From IMG/VR virus record IMGVR_UViG_3300013132_000173, positions 1 through 30,571 of that record: a stretch of DNA of 30,571 bases; one strand, written 5' to 3'. Source of the DNA: a virus. The notes beneath the pieces are model-generated. The model saw nothing but the letters and a program-made list of their open reading frames with translations, was not told where the DNA came from and searched no databases. A program made the position numbers and the translations under genes. Below, piece after piece: positions 6,148-15,121 of this stretch; positions within the stretch are counted from its first letter, which is position 1, and every line of letters starts with the position of its first letter.

Positions 6148-8301
6148 TTAGGCCGTCTGCTGGTATCGCTTGGCGACGGTCACCATGATGGTGCTGTCGA
6201 TTTCCTTCTCGTCCATGGGGGTCGAGAGCTTCTTGTTGAAGGCGTGAACCTGCGTATTGATGGACGGCAGGTCCCACCCCGCATCGATCAGGCACAGAGC
6301 GTACTTGATCATCTGGTTGTTGCGGTTGCCCGAGGCGATGCGCTGAGCAAACCAGCGTTCCAGGTTGTCCAGAGACTGCAGATTTTGGATCTGCTTCTGT
6401 CGTTGCTCGTTGCGGCTCGTCTTGGGGATGAAGTCCAGAACATCCAGGATTGTGCCATCCAGGTTGTAGAAGTGGGAGCCACCATGAAAGGACTCGGACT
6501 TCTTCTCCCGCTTGTCGTAGCTCTCATCCGTCTGGAACGGTAGCCAAGCAAAGATCCCCTGCATGAACTCCTTGTACTCATCGTTGTCGAGCTGCAGCCG
6601 ATAGTTGATGGGCAGCAGCATACGAAAACGATTGGCGCCGTCGGTATGCCGCTTGGTCGTGTAGGTGAGGAACTTGTAGTCCTTCATCAACTCGTGAGCG
6701 GCGCTGAGGCTGACGCCGCCATCGACGTCGAACGCGATCATGTTGAAACCAGCGATCACGTTCTCCTCGGAGCGGTGTCCTTGGACAAAATGATGGTTGG
6801 CCCAGTGCATACCTTCAGCCTGGGTCAGCAAGTGCAGCTGATCAAACGGTGCCTCCTCGGCCAGATAGTTGTAGGCCCAGTGGGTGGAGTAGGAGATCAC
6901 GATCTTGCTCAGATCGGTCTCCTTGAGGGTCTCACCCTTGAAGAGTTCGATCCCGTCCACGAAGGATTTCTTGATGATGATATGACGCTTGTAGCCCCAG
7001 GCCGTGGCCAGGGTCATCATCTCGTTGCGTGCAGACTGGCTTGACTTGTAGAACGGCAGGTTCTCATGCAGATCCGCGTGAGTGACCTCGGTGCCGATCT
7101 GGGCGATGTACTTGGCCAGTTTGACGTAGGTCTTCTCTCGGCTCAGAATGGTCTGGAAAGAGGAACCAGACTCCTCCACCAGCTTGATGGCCGAGTGGAG
7201 GTGCACCATTTCGACCATGGTGGAGCCATCAACGAACGCCAGGGCGCCGGCAAGCTTGAGGGCCTTGGAATGGCGGTGCTCGAGCTCCGCTTTGCGGATT
7301 TCCTCGTGTTCCGCCAGCTGGCTGGCTCGAAATAGGCAATCGTCATGATACTCGATCAGGGCGATGCCGACCGTGTCGTCCACTTCCATCTTCCAGTTGA
7401 AGACGGCCGGATCCGCAAGCCGGTAGAAAGCCTGGGTCCACTTGGTCACAGCAGCACTGTTGGCCGGATTGGTGCGCAGCTGGTACTTCTCCTCAGCGGT
7501 CATGGACGTGGAGTCGATGGACTTCAGTCCTATCCCGAAGATACAACGACGTGCATATCCGGTCTCGAGCAGCGAGTAGAACTCGTTCTCGGTCGGCCCG
7601 CCGTCGAACAGCTTGGAGGGCGTGCCGAACAGCAGCATGTTGGTCGGGGTGGTCCCATCCAGCTCCTCGCCCCGCTGATTGTCAGAGGTGTTCTTGACGA
7701 GCTTCTGCTTGATCTGTCCGGTGTCGTAGAGCTCAAGGAAAGCGGTCAGGACCTCGGTTTCACGCAGGAGGTTCGAACCGATCTCGTCGATCTGCATGTT
7801 GATCGAGCCAGCGTTGGCCATCAGCAGTTTCTGTCGCAGCTGCTTGACAGCCGGCGTCGTTCCAGAGTCGAAGGTGAACGGGTAGGCCCCGTAGGAGCGG
7901 TACTCCTTCGACGCCCGCTCGAACTCCTCGTTCTGGTCAGTTCCGTTCCTGGCCGCCCGATTGTTGGCGATGACCCAGAGGTTCTGCTCGGCAAGTACCG
8001 GCAGGGTGTCCTCCATGAAGCGGGTCTTGAACCCCTTCAGCAGTTCATTTTCGATGATCGTGACAGAGTGACCCTTGCCGAAGCCAGAGGGAGCCAGGTC
8101 AATGGCGTAGACATTGACCGGCAGCTCACCGCGGTCCTTGGTGACAATGGTGGCACGCATGGTGGCGGCCATCTTGCCGAGGAAATAGGCAATCTCGACC
8201 CGGAAGAAGCTACGATCCAGCTGCTGGGTCTTGGCACACAGGACGTCGACGAGTTCCTCAATGGCCGGATGGTGAGGGATTGCCGAAAGGTTAAGCGACA
8301 T
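6148..8301 (-). CDS. N4 gp42-like primase/P-loop replication protein
   Basis: A 717-residue protein starting at ATG 8301 (MSLNLSAIPHHPAIEEL); the open frame upstream to 8604 overlaps the nuclease gene and is Ser/Arg/Pro-rich out-of-frame sequence. FRVEIAYFLGKMAATMRATI leads to a P-loop-like PSGFGKGHS at 71-79. Later parts (TFDSGTTPAVKQLRQ, MQIDEIGSNL, MLLFGTPSKL) fit a primase-helicase-like ATPase of the DUF3987 kind, with a C-terminal half of unknown fold. N4 gp42 has the same length range and place and is required for replication as a putative primase. The start overlaps the end of the nuclease gene by 11 nt, so the two are co-translated. Confidence 0.8.
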   Translation of the reverse strand: MSLNLSAIPHHPAIEELVDVLCAKTQQLDRSFFRVEIAYFLGKMAATMRATIVTKDRGELPVNVYAIDLAPSGFGKGHSVTIIENELLKGFKTRFMEDTLPVLAEQNLWVIANNRAARNGTDQNEEFERASKEYRSYGAYPFTFDSGTTPAVKQLRQKLLMANAGSINMQIDEIGSNLLRETEVLTAFLELYDTGQIKQKLVKNTSDNQRGEELDGTTPTNMLLFGTPSKLFDGGPTENEFYSLLETGYARRCIFGIGLKSIDSTSMTAEEKYQLRTNPANSAAVTKWTQAFYRLADPAVFNWKMEVDDTVGIALIEYHDDCLFRASQLAEHEEIRKAELEHRHSKALKLAGALAFVDGSTMVEMVHLHSAIKLVEESGSSFQTILSREKTYVKLAKYIAQIGTEVTHADLHENLPFYKSSQSARNEMMTLATAWGYKRHIIIKKSFVDGIELFKGETLKETDLSKIVISYSTHWAYNYLAEEAPFDQLHLLTQAEGMHWANHHFVQGHRSEENVIAGFNMIAFDVDGGVSLSAAHELMKDYKFLTYTTKRHTDGANRFRMLLPINYRLQLDNDEYKEFMQGIFAWLPFQTDESYDKREKKSESFHGGSHFYNLDGTILDVLDFIPKTSRNEQRQKQIQNLQSLDNLERWFAQRIASGNRNNQMIKYALCLIDAGWDLPSINTQVHAFNKKLSTPMDEKEIDSTIMVTVAKRYQQTA

Positions 8302-9274
8302 AGTAGAGGTCTTTCTGCTTGCAAGCATTGAAGGCCGGACAGAATTCACAGGCTCTGACCTCACCAGGAACGGCGATGACAATGCCTTTCCCGCCCTTCG
8401 ATGCCATGAAGGCATGAGCTTCCGCTTTGTCGTCGAAATTCTTGGTAGACCGGCCCGTCGTTTTGGTCGGATCCGAGTAGTACTTGTAGACGGTCTCGCC
8501 CCGCCAAAGCTCCTTGTCGGTACAGAACGGGATGCTCTCGTCCGGAGAGTCCCAGTACTGTTGCAGTTGAAGCAGCTTGTTGCGGATGTAGTTCTCGGTC
8601 TCATCGATCGAGGGCATCTTGACCGGATACTCGAGAGCCTTGGTCTGGGGGTAGTCCTGGTCCCCTCTGGCTCGAGCTTTCTGCCAGTCCGTGAAGATGA
8701 ACTGGATGTAGATGTGATCGTCCGTGATCAGCTCGGGATTGAGCCAACGATAGATGCCCCCCTGCCAGGCATAGTCCGCATCCTTGCGCCCCAGAAGGTA
8801 CGCATAGACTGATGTGGACTTGGCATCGAAGAGCCTACCGTCAATCACCTGGTCGAACTTGCCACCGATCTTGTAGGTGGTGCCGTTGACCTCGATCTCC
8901 TTGAAAGCCCGCTGCTCCATCCAGATCGGGATCAGGTCTGGATTGCTTGCAAGCTGCTCCGGGCTGGGGTTCACCTGGACGTTGGTGTAGATACGCTCAG
9001 GATATCCCAGCTTCTTCATGGCCCAGGATCCCGAATGTACCCACGCCTTCTCGATCGAGTCGTGGATGGCAGTGCCCATTCGGGATGCAAGGAAGGCTGA
9101 GATATCGAGCTCTCGATCAGCTTGGTTCACCCTCCTGGAAAGCACAAGCTGACGGGTGGACTTCAGCAGGCTGGTGGCGGAGATGTAGTTCGGCTCGTCG
9201 ATGTAGTCGTACTCATCGTGAAGCAGCCACACGGCAAGTGGCAGCGAGATGCCGTGAATATTGGTCAGTTTCAT
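8291..9274 (-). CDS. PD-(D/E)XK nuclease, Cas4/RecB-like (N4 gp43-like)
   Basis: A 327-residue protein. ATG 9274 is chosen because TGAGGCC lies just before it; the TTG at 9286 is inside that site. His 71 (AIHDSIE), then GGKFDQVIDGRLFDAKS (137-153) with Asp 141, Asp 150 and Lys 152, form the PD-(D/E)XK nuclease core. The C-terminus has a cysteine cluster (CEFCPAFNAC) which, with a possible further Cys, recalls the iron-sulfur site of Cas4/AddB-type exonucleases, though the N-terminal Cys of that site is not evident. N4 gp43 occupies the same place. It probably degrades or processes DNA ends during replication or recombination. Confidence 0.8.
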   Translation of the reverse strand: MKLTNIHGISLPLAVWLLHDEYDYIDEPNYISATSLLKSTRQLVLSRRVNQADRELDISAFLASRMGTAIHDSIEKAWVHSGSWAMKKLGYPERIYTNVQVNPSPEQLASNPDLIPIWMEQRAFKEIEVNGTTYKIGGKFDQVIDGRLFDAKSTSVYAYLLGRKDADYAWQGGIYRWLNPELITDDHIYIQFIFTDWQKARARGDQDYPQTKALEYPVKMPSIDETENYIRNKLLQLQQYWDSPDESIPFCTDKELWRGETVYKYYSDPTKTTGRSTKNFDDKAEAHAFMASKGGKGIVIAVPGEVRACEFCPAFNACKQKDLYYVA

Positions 9275-9327
9275 CGTTGGCCTCAAATTCTGGGGATGCT
9301 TCGCCGTAGATCAAAAGACCTTTCAGC

Positions 9328-9341
9328 ATTATCTCGATAAT
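9328..9341 (-). promoter_or_regulatory. Palindromic ATTATC/GATAAT site
   Basis: ATTATC-TC-GATAAT in the 74-nt gap upstream of the nuclease gene, 54 nt before its ATG. The minus strand reads CGATTATCGAGATAATG. The longer context (CATTATCTCGATAATCG) extends the symmetry. Probable phage promoter or operator, by recurrence. Confidence 0.55.
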
Positions 9342-9348
9342 CGACGGG

Positions 9349-9789
9349 TTACTTACCGCCTGCGGGCTCGCAGGCAGTCAGAGCCTGCTCGCGTTGGGTC
9401 TGCTTTTTGTTCAGACGATCGACCCATTCCTCGCCGGCATGAAGAAGGTCAGCCTCGATCTGGGAGATCGGCCGATTGTCGATCATGGTGTGGTGAGCCA
9501 TGGCATCGATCAGGATCGTGCAGCAGGCTTTCACTGCACCGAGGTTTTTCACCAGGGTATCCCTGGTCAGTTCCTCACCAACCTTGAAAAGCTGGAGGTG
9601 GCGCATCGCCGCTTCGACGTAGGTCATCGCCTCGATGGGCTTGGTCCTCCAGTTGAGCGGACCATATTTCTTCATCCCGTCGTACAGCGCCTCCAGCTCA
9701 GCCAGCTGGGCAGAGAGCGGGATATAGGCCAGCGGCGGTTTATTGTCCCCGTAGAGCTGCTTGGGATTGGGCGGAACAGTCTGAGTCAT
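9349..9789 (-). CDS. DUF5664-like (dATP/dGTP diphosphohydrolase-type) protein
   Basis: A 146-residue protein. NKPPLAYIPLSAQLAELEAL, YDGMKKYGPLNWRTKPIEAM and VEAAMRHLQLFKVGEELT match the DUF5664 family, an all-alpha phage domain related to MazG-type pyrophosphohydrolases. One branch (MazZ) removes diphosphate from dATP/dGTP in phages that use 2-aminoadenine. No PurZ is seen in this window, so that pathway cannot be claimed. The gene sits within the core replication genes, ahead of the nuclease. ATG 9789 shares one base with the upstream stop (TGATG), so it is translationally coupled. Confidence 0.7.
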   Translation of the reverse strand: MTQTVPPNPKQLYGDNKPPLAYIPLSAQLAELEALYDGMKKYGPLNWRTKPIEAMTYVEAAMRHLQLFKVGEELTRDTLVKNLGAVKACCTILIDAMAHHTMIDNRPISQIEADLLHAGEEWVDRLNKKQTQREQALTACEPAGGK

Positions 9790-10112
9790 CAGTCGAGCTC
9801 CTTGGATCCCATCATGGCGCTGGCGGAGTTGGCCTCAGCGAACGGCCCATTGAACTGCTGGGCAGTCATCAGGCCCATGGGGCTGATGGAAAGAATGAAG
9901 ACGTCGACGATCTTGCCGGCCTTGGACTGATCAGTCTCCTCGAGGAAGCGACGCATCAGGCCGTCCTGGGCAGTAGCAAGGTCACCGCGGGTGAAAAACG
10001 CTTCAGCGGTGCGGATCATGGTGTTGAGGCCACGTTGCGCCATCTGGCCCTTGGGACCGGACGCAATGACGTTCCCGGCAATGAGCCAGTGGTACTTCAG
10101 TTCACCCTGCAT
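9789..10112 (-). CDS. Hypothetical protein, 107 aa (replication cassette)
   Basis: Not recognised with confidence; N4 has small conserved genes (40, 41) at this place. Sequence is soluble and mixed alpha/beta in character: ELKYHWLIAGNVIASGPKGQ, LNTMIRTAEAFFTRGDLATA, KIVDVFILSISPMGLMTAQQF. There is no metal or nucleotide motif. ATG 10112 follows GGAGAG. It is the first gene after the 420-nt gap downstream of DNA polymerase and is coupled to the DUF5664-like gene. Confidence 0.65.
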   Translation of the reverse strand: MQGELKYHWLIAGNVIASGPKGQMAQRGLNTMIRTAEAFFTRGDLATAQDGLMRRFLEETDQSKAGKIVDVFILSISPMGLMTAQQFNGPFAEANSASAMMGSKELD

Positions 10113-10532
10113 GAGGCTCTCCAGAAAATGTGGAATAAGGGCTGACGGGAGTCGCTGTGGGGCAACTCTAGTCGCTCAGGGGGGATTATCATAGGAGATT
10201 ATCTGGTAATCCGCCACAGTTTCTTGTGATGGATTATCGAGAAAACCAGAACCTACTAGATGTAGTGGGTGGATGTCGGCAAGGGCCTAGCCGACGCTCT
10301 CTTCCGAGTCGCTCGTTGCTGCAAACTATGGGCTGAGCCGCCCAGGACCGATACGCAGCTCCGGTCATCGTTGCCTGTTCAGGCGAAATTCGTCAGAGTT
10401 TTTTCATGAGGACTATCAGACATTTGACCTCGCTCCGCAGATAACGCTCTGCTGTTCGGCGTCCGGTTCTCTCCGCGAGACAAAGACGCTGCAGGCACCG
10501 GCAACCCCGCCCACCTTCTCGTCGCCCGCAGC
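10113..10532. other. 420-nt intergenic region with ATTATC half-sites and hairpins
   Basis: The longest stretch without a convincing gene. It holds three ATTATC half-sites (10185-10190, 10198-10203, 10233-10238) close to the downstream gene, and a GTCGGC/GCCGAC hairpin (10275-10295). On the minus strand a 14-codon frame starts with ATG near 10424 after a GAGG; its reality is doubtful. No T-rich terminator is clear after the polymerase gene. Possible contents are a promoter array, a replication origin or an untranslated RNA; none can be proved by eye. Confidence 0.5.
10185..10238 (-). promoter_or_regulatory. Cluster of three ATTATC half-sites
   Basis: GGATTATC at 10183, GAGATTATCTGG at 10195 and GGATTATCGAG at 10231; on the minus strand these read GATAATCC, CCAGATAATCTC and CTCGATAATCC. 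They lie 73-126 nt upstream of the gene at 10112. They match the motif family seen before other minus-strand genes and may be a promoter or operator array. Confidence 0.45.
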
Positions 10533-13214
10533 TTAGGCCGCGAGCTTGTTCACATGTGCCTCAAAAGCCTCTCGGATCTGCTCCTTGGAGGCGCCATTGG
10601 GGATTGAGGCTTCCTGGCTCCAGTCTGGATAGAAGATCGAGAACTCTCCACCGAGTTTGACCTCATCATGCCAGATGTCCGGGTGATCCTGCCACTCGCA
10701 CGCCTTTACCAGATGGATATTGGCGTAGTGCATGGCATCGATGTTGTCGCGAACCAAGGTGTAATTCGCGTCGTGGATCTGGGCGCAGGGCTTGATGTCG
10801 TGTCTGAATTCACTGGTACGCACTCCGACCATGAATTCAGACATCGCCCTGCTGTTCAGCAAGCACCAGGACTGGCCTAGGGCATTTCCGGCGGTCCTTC
10901 CTTCAGCCTCGGCCTGAAAAGGAGTCTTGGAGTTCCCCAGTACGACCTGGTGCAGCATAGGGGTTCTAACCCGAAGACCAAAAGCTGCGGTGATGTAGCC
11001 GGTCTTGCTGGCTTCCTTAAGCTTGCCGGCCACCCAGTCGTCAGAGACCTTGTAAAGCTCATGGTATTTGGTCTCGACCATTTGGGCCTTTTCCTGAGCC
11101 CATCCCAGCTGCTGCATGATCCCGATATAGGTGCCACCATAGGTCAGCAGGAATGTCGGTGTCTTGGACTCCTGCCGGAATGATGGGTATTTCTCCTGGA
11201 TCGAGTTGATCAGTTCCACTGTCATGGTGATACCAGAGAATTCCGTCATCTGATCCGAGAAGTAGCTGTAAGCCCGGAGAGAGTGTCCATCATAGCCGTC
11301 GGTGTACACCTTCAGCTTGTTGGGATCCTTGGTGGTGAGAGCCGAAATACGGTCCTCAAGGGACGCGAAGTCGATACCGCAGAAAAACCAGCCAGGTGGG
11401 GCCTGGAAGCAGTACTTGATGAGCTTGCCCAGGCTGAGCTTGCCCTTCTTGGCGAAGCGCTTCAGAAGATCGAATTGATCTATCAAGTGCTGCATCAACG
11501 TCATGACGACATTGGCCGGAATGTTCTGCAGGTTCGGCTTGCTCGAAGAAAGCCGTCCAGAGACCGTACCACCCAGATTGAAGTTGCCGAACAGCCAGTA
11601 CCATCCGTCTGGTCCAAGCTGGGCGTTCTCGAGAGCCGGTATGAAGGTTTCGAGAATGGTGCTCACCGCCTTGAACTCGATCAGGGCAGTGAGAAACTCT
11701 CGCACATCGGCATTCTGGGTGTGGTTGATCAGCTTCTCGAGGGTCTTTCCACCTGTCGCCGGTTGCTTGGTGTCGGTGCTGTCGATGACGGGCAAGCCCA
11801 GATCGTCATAAAGCAGGCGTTGCAGTTGAGAATCGGAGTCTGGGTTGAAGGTAATGGCCTTCTTGGTTGGCTCATGGGTAAGAGCCAGTTCGGCCATCTC
11901 TTGAACCGTCATCCTTTTTTTGACCCACTCCTCGTTCTTTTTCGAGGTGTAGTTCTCCAGGAGCTCGTACTCGAACTGCTGTATCCTGGGAAGCTGGAGC
12001 ATCCTGGATCGGGCGTTTTCATAGACGACCAACAGGATAGACTTTACCTCCCTCACCCGCTCCATGTTGATGGGCATGCCGGTCAGCTGCATCTGAACGA
12101 TGTCAACCACAGCTGGCTTGAAGATGGTTTCGTAGATCTCGAGCTGCTTGTCCCGCACCATACGTTGGTAGTGCTTTTCGTGGACATGCCAGGTGGAGAG
12201 GCAATCCACCAGGTTGTACTGCATCAGCTGTGGCCGAGGGATCTTGCGGATGTCCTGGATATCATCCTGGGCGTAGTTGCCAGCGTATTCCTGAGCCTGG
12301 ATCTTGAGTTTGAGCTCGTTTCCGGCGCACGAATTGGTTGCCAGATACGTGATGAGCTTGGTGTCATCCCAGTTGCGCAGCATGATCTGCAGGCCCTCGA
12401 GCAGCCCCTCGTTGTCGAGAAGATTGCTCATGAAAAGCTGGTAGATCAGCACATACACATCGAAGGTGATGTTGTGGTAGATGGCCTTGCGTTGAAAGGA
12501 CCTGAAGAAGCCGCGGAGGAGTCTCCGCATAAGGTCCGAGTGTTCTGGGTCATCTAGAATGTCGACCGCAAAGCAAACTCCCTCAGTCTTGGACCACGCA
12601 AAAGCGATGGTCCCAATTCCGGCATCGTAGTGCTTCAGGGAAAACGTCTCGATGTCGATCGTGAGATCGCGATCCATCTGCAATAGCTTGTCGATCCATT
12701 CAACAGCAGCCTCGGCCGTGTCGATGTACTCAGCAAAGCTGATGATGCCACAACCTGGGTCCCGATAGGTTCCATTCATCCAGGAGATGATGGCATTGAT
12801 GCCGGCACTGATCTTCTGCCCAACTTTCACAGAGTCGTAGAACGCTGTCCGGTAGTTGGGCACATAGACGACTTTCCAGGCACCATAGGTCGTGTCTAGA
12901 ACATAGCCTAGGACAGGATCGATTTTGGAGACCTTGGTGAGGGTCTTGAAGTACTCACCGTCTCCGACAATCAGGATCTCAACACCCAGATCGACCAAGG
13001 TAGGCCCCAATTCCTCGACGATGTAGGCTTTCTGCTCCACTGACGGAGTCTTCTTTTGACCCGGGGTTTGGTGCAGATCGATGACGATGATGTCGTCTTC
13101 GTTGAGTCCGTAGGGAGTAATGTACTCCCGTCGGATCTCGTCCCTGCGGATCTCATTGACGAGGATGGCGATCTTGTAGGTAGCCTGATCGGGTCCGAAA
13201 GTGAGGTGCCGCAT
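10533..13214 (-). CDS. DNA polymerase, family A with 3'-5' exonuclease (N4 gp39-like)
   Basis: An 893-residue replicative polymerase. Exonuclease domain: DIET at 187-190 (ExoI), HNITFDVYV near 247-255 (ExoII) and YNLVDCLS at 333-340 (ExoIII), so proofreading residues are present. Polymerase domain: SGRLSSSKPNLQNIP at 552-566, motif A DFASLEDR at 615-622, motif B with Lys 684 and TYGG at 691-694, and motif C with His-Asp at 814-815. No 5' nuclease domain is visible. Length and layout fit N4 gp39. ATG 13214 follows AGAGGA and an ATTATC site (13247). Its neighbours, the gp38-like gene and helicase, keep the N4 order. Confidence 0.95.
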   Translation of the reverse strand: MRHLTFGPDQATYKIAILVNEIRRDEIRREYITPYGLNEDDIIVIDLHQTPGQKKTPSVEQKAYIVEELGPTLVDLGVEILIVGDGEYFKTLTKVSKIDPVLGYVLDTTYGAWKVVYVPNYRTAFYDSVKVGQKISAGINAIISWMNGTYRDPGCGIISFAEYIDTAEAAVEWIDKLLQMDRDLTIDIETFSLKHYDAGIGTIAFAWSKTEGVCFAVDILDDPEHSDLMRRLLRGFFRSFQRKAIYHNITFDVYVLIYQLFMSNLLDNEGLLEGLQIMLRNWDDTKLITYLATNSCAGNELKLKIQAQEYAGNYAQDDIQDIRKIPRPQLMQYNLVDCLSTWHVHEKHYQRMVRDKQLEIYETIFKPAVVDIVQMQLTGMPINMERVREVKSILLVVYENARSRMLQLPRIQQFEYELLENYTSKKNEEWVKKRMTVQEMAELALTHEPTKKAITFNPDSDSQLQRLLYDDLGLPVIDSTDTKQPATGGKTLEKLINHTQNADVREFLTALIEFKAVSTILETFIPALENAQLGPDGWYWLFGNFNLGGTVSGRLSSSKPNLQNIPANVVMTLMQHLIDQFDLLKRFAKKGKLSLGKLIKYCFQAPPGWFFCGIDFASLEDRISALTTKDPNKLKVYTDGYDGHSLRAYSYFSDQMTEFSGITMTVELINSIQEKYPSFRQESKTPTFLLTYGGTYIGIMQQLGWAQEKAQMVETKYHELYKVSDDWVAGKLKEASKTGYITAAFGLRVRTPMLHQVVLGNSKTPFQAEAEGRTAGNALGQSWCLLNSRAMSEFMVGVRTSEFRHDIKPCAQIHDANYTLVRDNIDAMHYANIHLVKACEWQDHPDIWHDEVKLGGEFSIFYPDWSQEASIPNGASKEQIREAFEAHVNKLAA

Positions 13215-13246
13215 TAAGTCCTCTGAAGGGTGTAAATAGGGGGCGG

Positions 13247-13258
13247 ATTATCTCAATA
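13247..13258 (-). promoter_or_regulatory. GAGATAATC site upstream of DNA polymerase
   Basis: Plus strand GGATTATCTCAATA; on the minus strand TATTGAGATAATCC, 33 nt before the polymerase ATG and overlapping the last codons of the gp38-like gene. A reversed copy (TTGAGATAATCC on plus) is at 13310-13321 within the same gene. Only one half of the palindrome is well kept here. Confidence 0.45.
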
Positions 13259-13759
13259 CAGAAGTCGAGCGGCAGCGTAAAACTCGATCTTGTCCCTCAG
13301 CCGCATATATTGAGATAATCCGCGGGGGTCGTTGGCCAGGGTATAGGCCTCCTCCCTGGTTCGCTGGAGACCCACCAGATCAGGAACTATCCCCTGCAGA
13401 CAGTTCGGAAGTGCGTCTCGCCTGTCCTGCGCTGATCTGGTTCCGGTCAGAACCAGCACCAGGGCCTGCTTGATCCAACCTTGATCGTTTTGCGCCGTTT
13501 CGTAGGCCGAAAGAAGACTCTCGATCTCGGGAACCAGGGAAGTATGGAGGGGGTCGTAAGTCCCTCTGGGTCGGGCAGAGCCCATGAGGTCGGTGTAGAT
13601 GACTCCCATGAACTTGAAGCCGTCTTTGGATCCGCCCTTGGCCTGATGCTTGGGTATCAGAGCTTTGGTTCTGTTGTGGAAGTTGGCCTTCTCCCGCTCG
13701 AAAAGAGCATCAAGGATGGTGGTGATAGTCTTGAAGAGGTAGTCATCGGTCATCACCAT
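13253..13759 (-). CDS. N4 gp38-like protein between helicase and polymerase
   Basis: A 168-residue protein. Position between helicase and DNA polymerase, and length, match the conserved gene 38 of N4. Visible segments: YLFKTITTILDALFEREKAN, GFKFMGVIYTDLMGSARPRG and QALVLVLTGTRSAQDRRDALP, with an alpha-helical C-terminus (LRDKIEFYAAARLL). No catalytic motif is recognised. GAAAGGA precedes ATG 13759; a second ATG is at 13753. It is presumably a replication accessory factor, by context only. Confidence 0.7.
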   Translation of the reverse strand: MVMTDDYLFKTITTILDALFEREKANFHNRTKALIPKHQAKGGSKDGFKFMGVIYTDLMGSARPRGTYDPLHTSLVPEIESLLSAYETAQNDQGWIKQALVLVLTGTRSAQDRRDALPNCLQGIVPDLVGLQRTREEAYTLANDPRGLSQYMRLRDKIEFYAAARLLY

Positions 13760-13774
13760 CTAGGTTGTCCTTTC

Positions 13775-15094
13775 TTATTGGATGATGGGCCCACCGTACT
13801 TCGGGGCGAGCTCTCCATAGAGAAACACCCTGTTGCGAGCCCGGGAGAACGCCACATAAAGCATTCGCGCAACCTGCTGGGGCTGGTGGCAGGTGCTGAT
13901 GTTACCGAGGTCGACAAACACATTGTCATAGGTGGAACCTTGGGACTTGTGCACCGTTGCGGCGTCTCGTTGACGAAGATCGGCGATCGTGTTCTTCAGA
14001 TCGAAGTAGCGTTTCCATTTCTTGACCTGAGAGTAGTACTTGGTCAGCTGATTGAAATGCTCCCGATTGGTCATGACTGGCACGTCATGAAAGATCTCTC
14101 CGAACGAGTCCTTGATCGTCAGTATGTCCACATCGAGGTAAACCCCGTGCTCGTCGTCGACAAGAATTCTGTCTGCGCCGCGGTTCTTGAGAACCTCGAC
14201 CTCCATTTCCACAGGGATCTGGGTTCTCTTCAGGTGGACCATGGAACTGGTCACCAGGTACTCGCCGGCAGTGAACGACGAGGGCAGGTTTCGCATTGCC
14301 CTGATATGATCGTTGTACTCGACGACACGCTTGTTGGTGTAAGCGAGAATGCGGGATGTGTGGGTCTGCGCTGAGAAGTGAGCGGCGATTTCAGCCTGCA
14401 TCTGCGTGCTATCGAGCATGTCGATGGATCCAGGGACAGCTCGGATCGGCATGAATTCACCGGTAGCAACGGTGTGCCTCAGCTGTTGACAGATGTTCAT
14501 CAAGGCCGGGGATCCAGCATTGCGAACAGGCTGCAGGAGCTCCACCATAGGGCTACCATGCTTGTACACAGGTGAGAGATCTTCCTGGACCGGTGCCAGC
14601 TGGTGCTGGTCACCGACGTACACCAGCTTGCAATTCAAGGTTCCCTCATGGAGGGTCTTCCAGAGCTCCGTGTCGATCATCGAGCACTCGTCGATGAAGA
14701 TGATGGTGTTCCTGTGCACCATCCAGCGAGAGTTCTTCTGGATGTTGGCCTTGCCGGTCGAGTGGTCATCTCGAACATAGAGGTTGAAGAACGAGTGCAC
14801 TGTCTGGGTTGGCCGACCAACGCTCTGGGAAAGGACGTCCGCAGCCTTGTTGGTGGTGGCGGTCATCACCACGCCATCGAACTCGACCGGTACTCCCATT
14901 AGACCGCACATTTCCTGGTAGCGGGGCATCGTGTTGTCGATGATGTAGTTCATCAAATAGGTTTTGCCGACACCGGCTGGTCCCGAGATGATGAACTCCT
15001 TCTCATCGCTGAAGAGGAATTCCATGAACTTGTCCGCAGCGTGCTGCTGCCCCTGGTTCAGGTTCTTGTGGAGGACGGGCGAGGCGATGGTCAT
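13775..15094 (-). CDS. SF1 DNA helicase, RecD/Dda-like (N4 gp37-like)
   Basis: A 439-residue helicase. GPAGVGKT at 38-45 is Walker A, FIDECSM at 133-139 is Walker B (DEC box), VTATTNKAA-like motif Ia occurs as MTATTNKAADVLSQ, YVGDQHQLAP is motif III, and the C-terminal AATVHKSQGSTYDNVFVDLG with YVAFSRARNRVFLYG carries motifs V/VI. These are the RecD/Dda (SF1B, 5'-3') type. In N4-like phages this helicase works with the DNA polymerase downstream. The ATG is 15094; the TTG just upstream is not needed. The ribosome-binding site (TGAGATT) is modest. A terminator-like hairpin closes the preceding unit. Confidence 0.92.
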   Translation of the reverse strand: MTIASPVLHKNLNQGQQHAADKFMEFLFSDEKEFIISGPAGVGKTYLMNYIIDNTMPRYQEMCGLMGVPVEFDGVVMTATTNKAADVLSQSVGRPTQTVHSFFNLYVRDDHSTGKANIQKNSRWMVHRNTIIFIDECSMIDTELWKTLHEGTLNCKLVYVGDQHQLAPVQEDLSPVYKHGSPMVELLQPVRNAGSPALMNICQQLRHTVATGEFMPIRAVPGSIDMLDSTQMQAEIAAHFSAQTHTSRILAYTNKRVVEYNDHIRAMRNLPSSFTAGEYLVTSSMVHLKRTQIPVEMEVEVLKNRGADRILVDDEHGVYLDVDILTIKDSFGEIFHDVPVMTNREHFNQLTKYYSQVKKWKRYFDLKNTIADLRQRDAATVHKSQGSTYDNVFVDLGNISTCHQPQQVARMLYVAFSRARNRVFLYGELAPKYGGPIIQ

Positions 15095-15121
15095 CAAAAT
15101 CTCATGTGGGTTGGGGTAGCA

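Noticed and set aside
7345-8331. Long plus-strand open frame (328 codons) opposite the gp42-like gene
   Set aside because: Shadow of the minus-strand gene; no recognisable motif, and gene direction in this block is uniformly minus.
8302-8604. N-terminal extension of the gp42-like protein
   Set aside because: It overlaps the nuclease gene and is Ser/Thr/Arg-rich out-of-frame sequence; ATG 8301 gives the expected N-terminus and length.
11283-12557. Long plus-strand open frame (424 codons) inside the DNA polymerase gene
   Set aside because: It is antisense to a clear family-A polymerase; its composition (Val/Leu/Asp/Gly/His-rich) is that of a shadow frame and it has no domain or ribosome-binding site.
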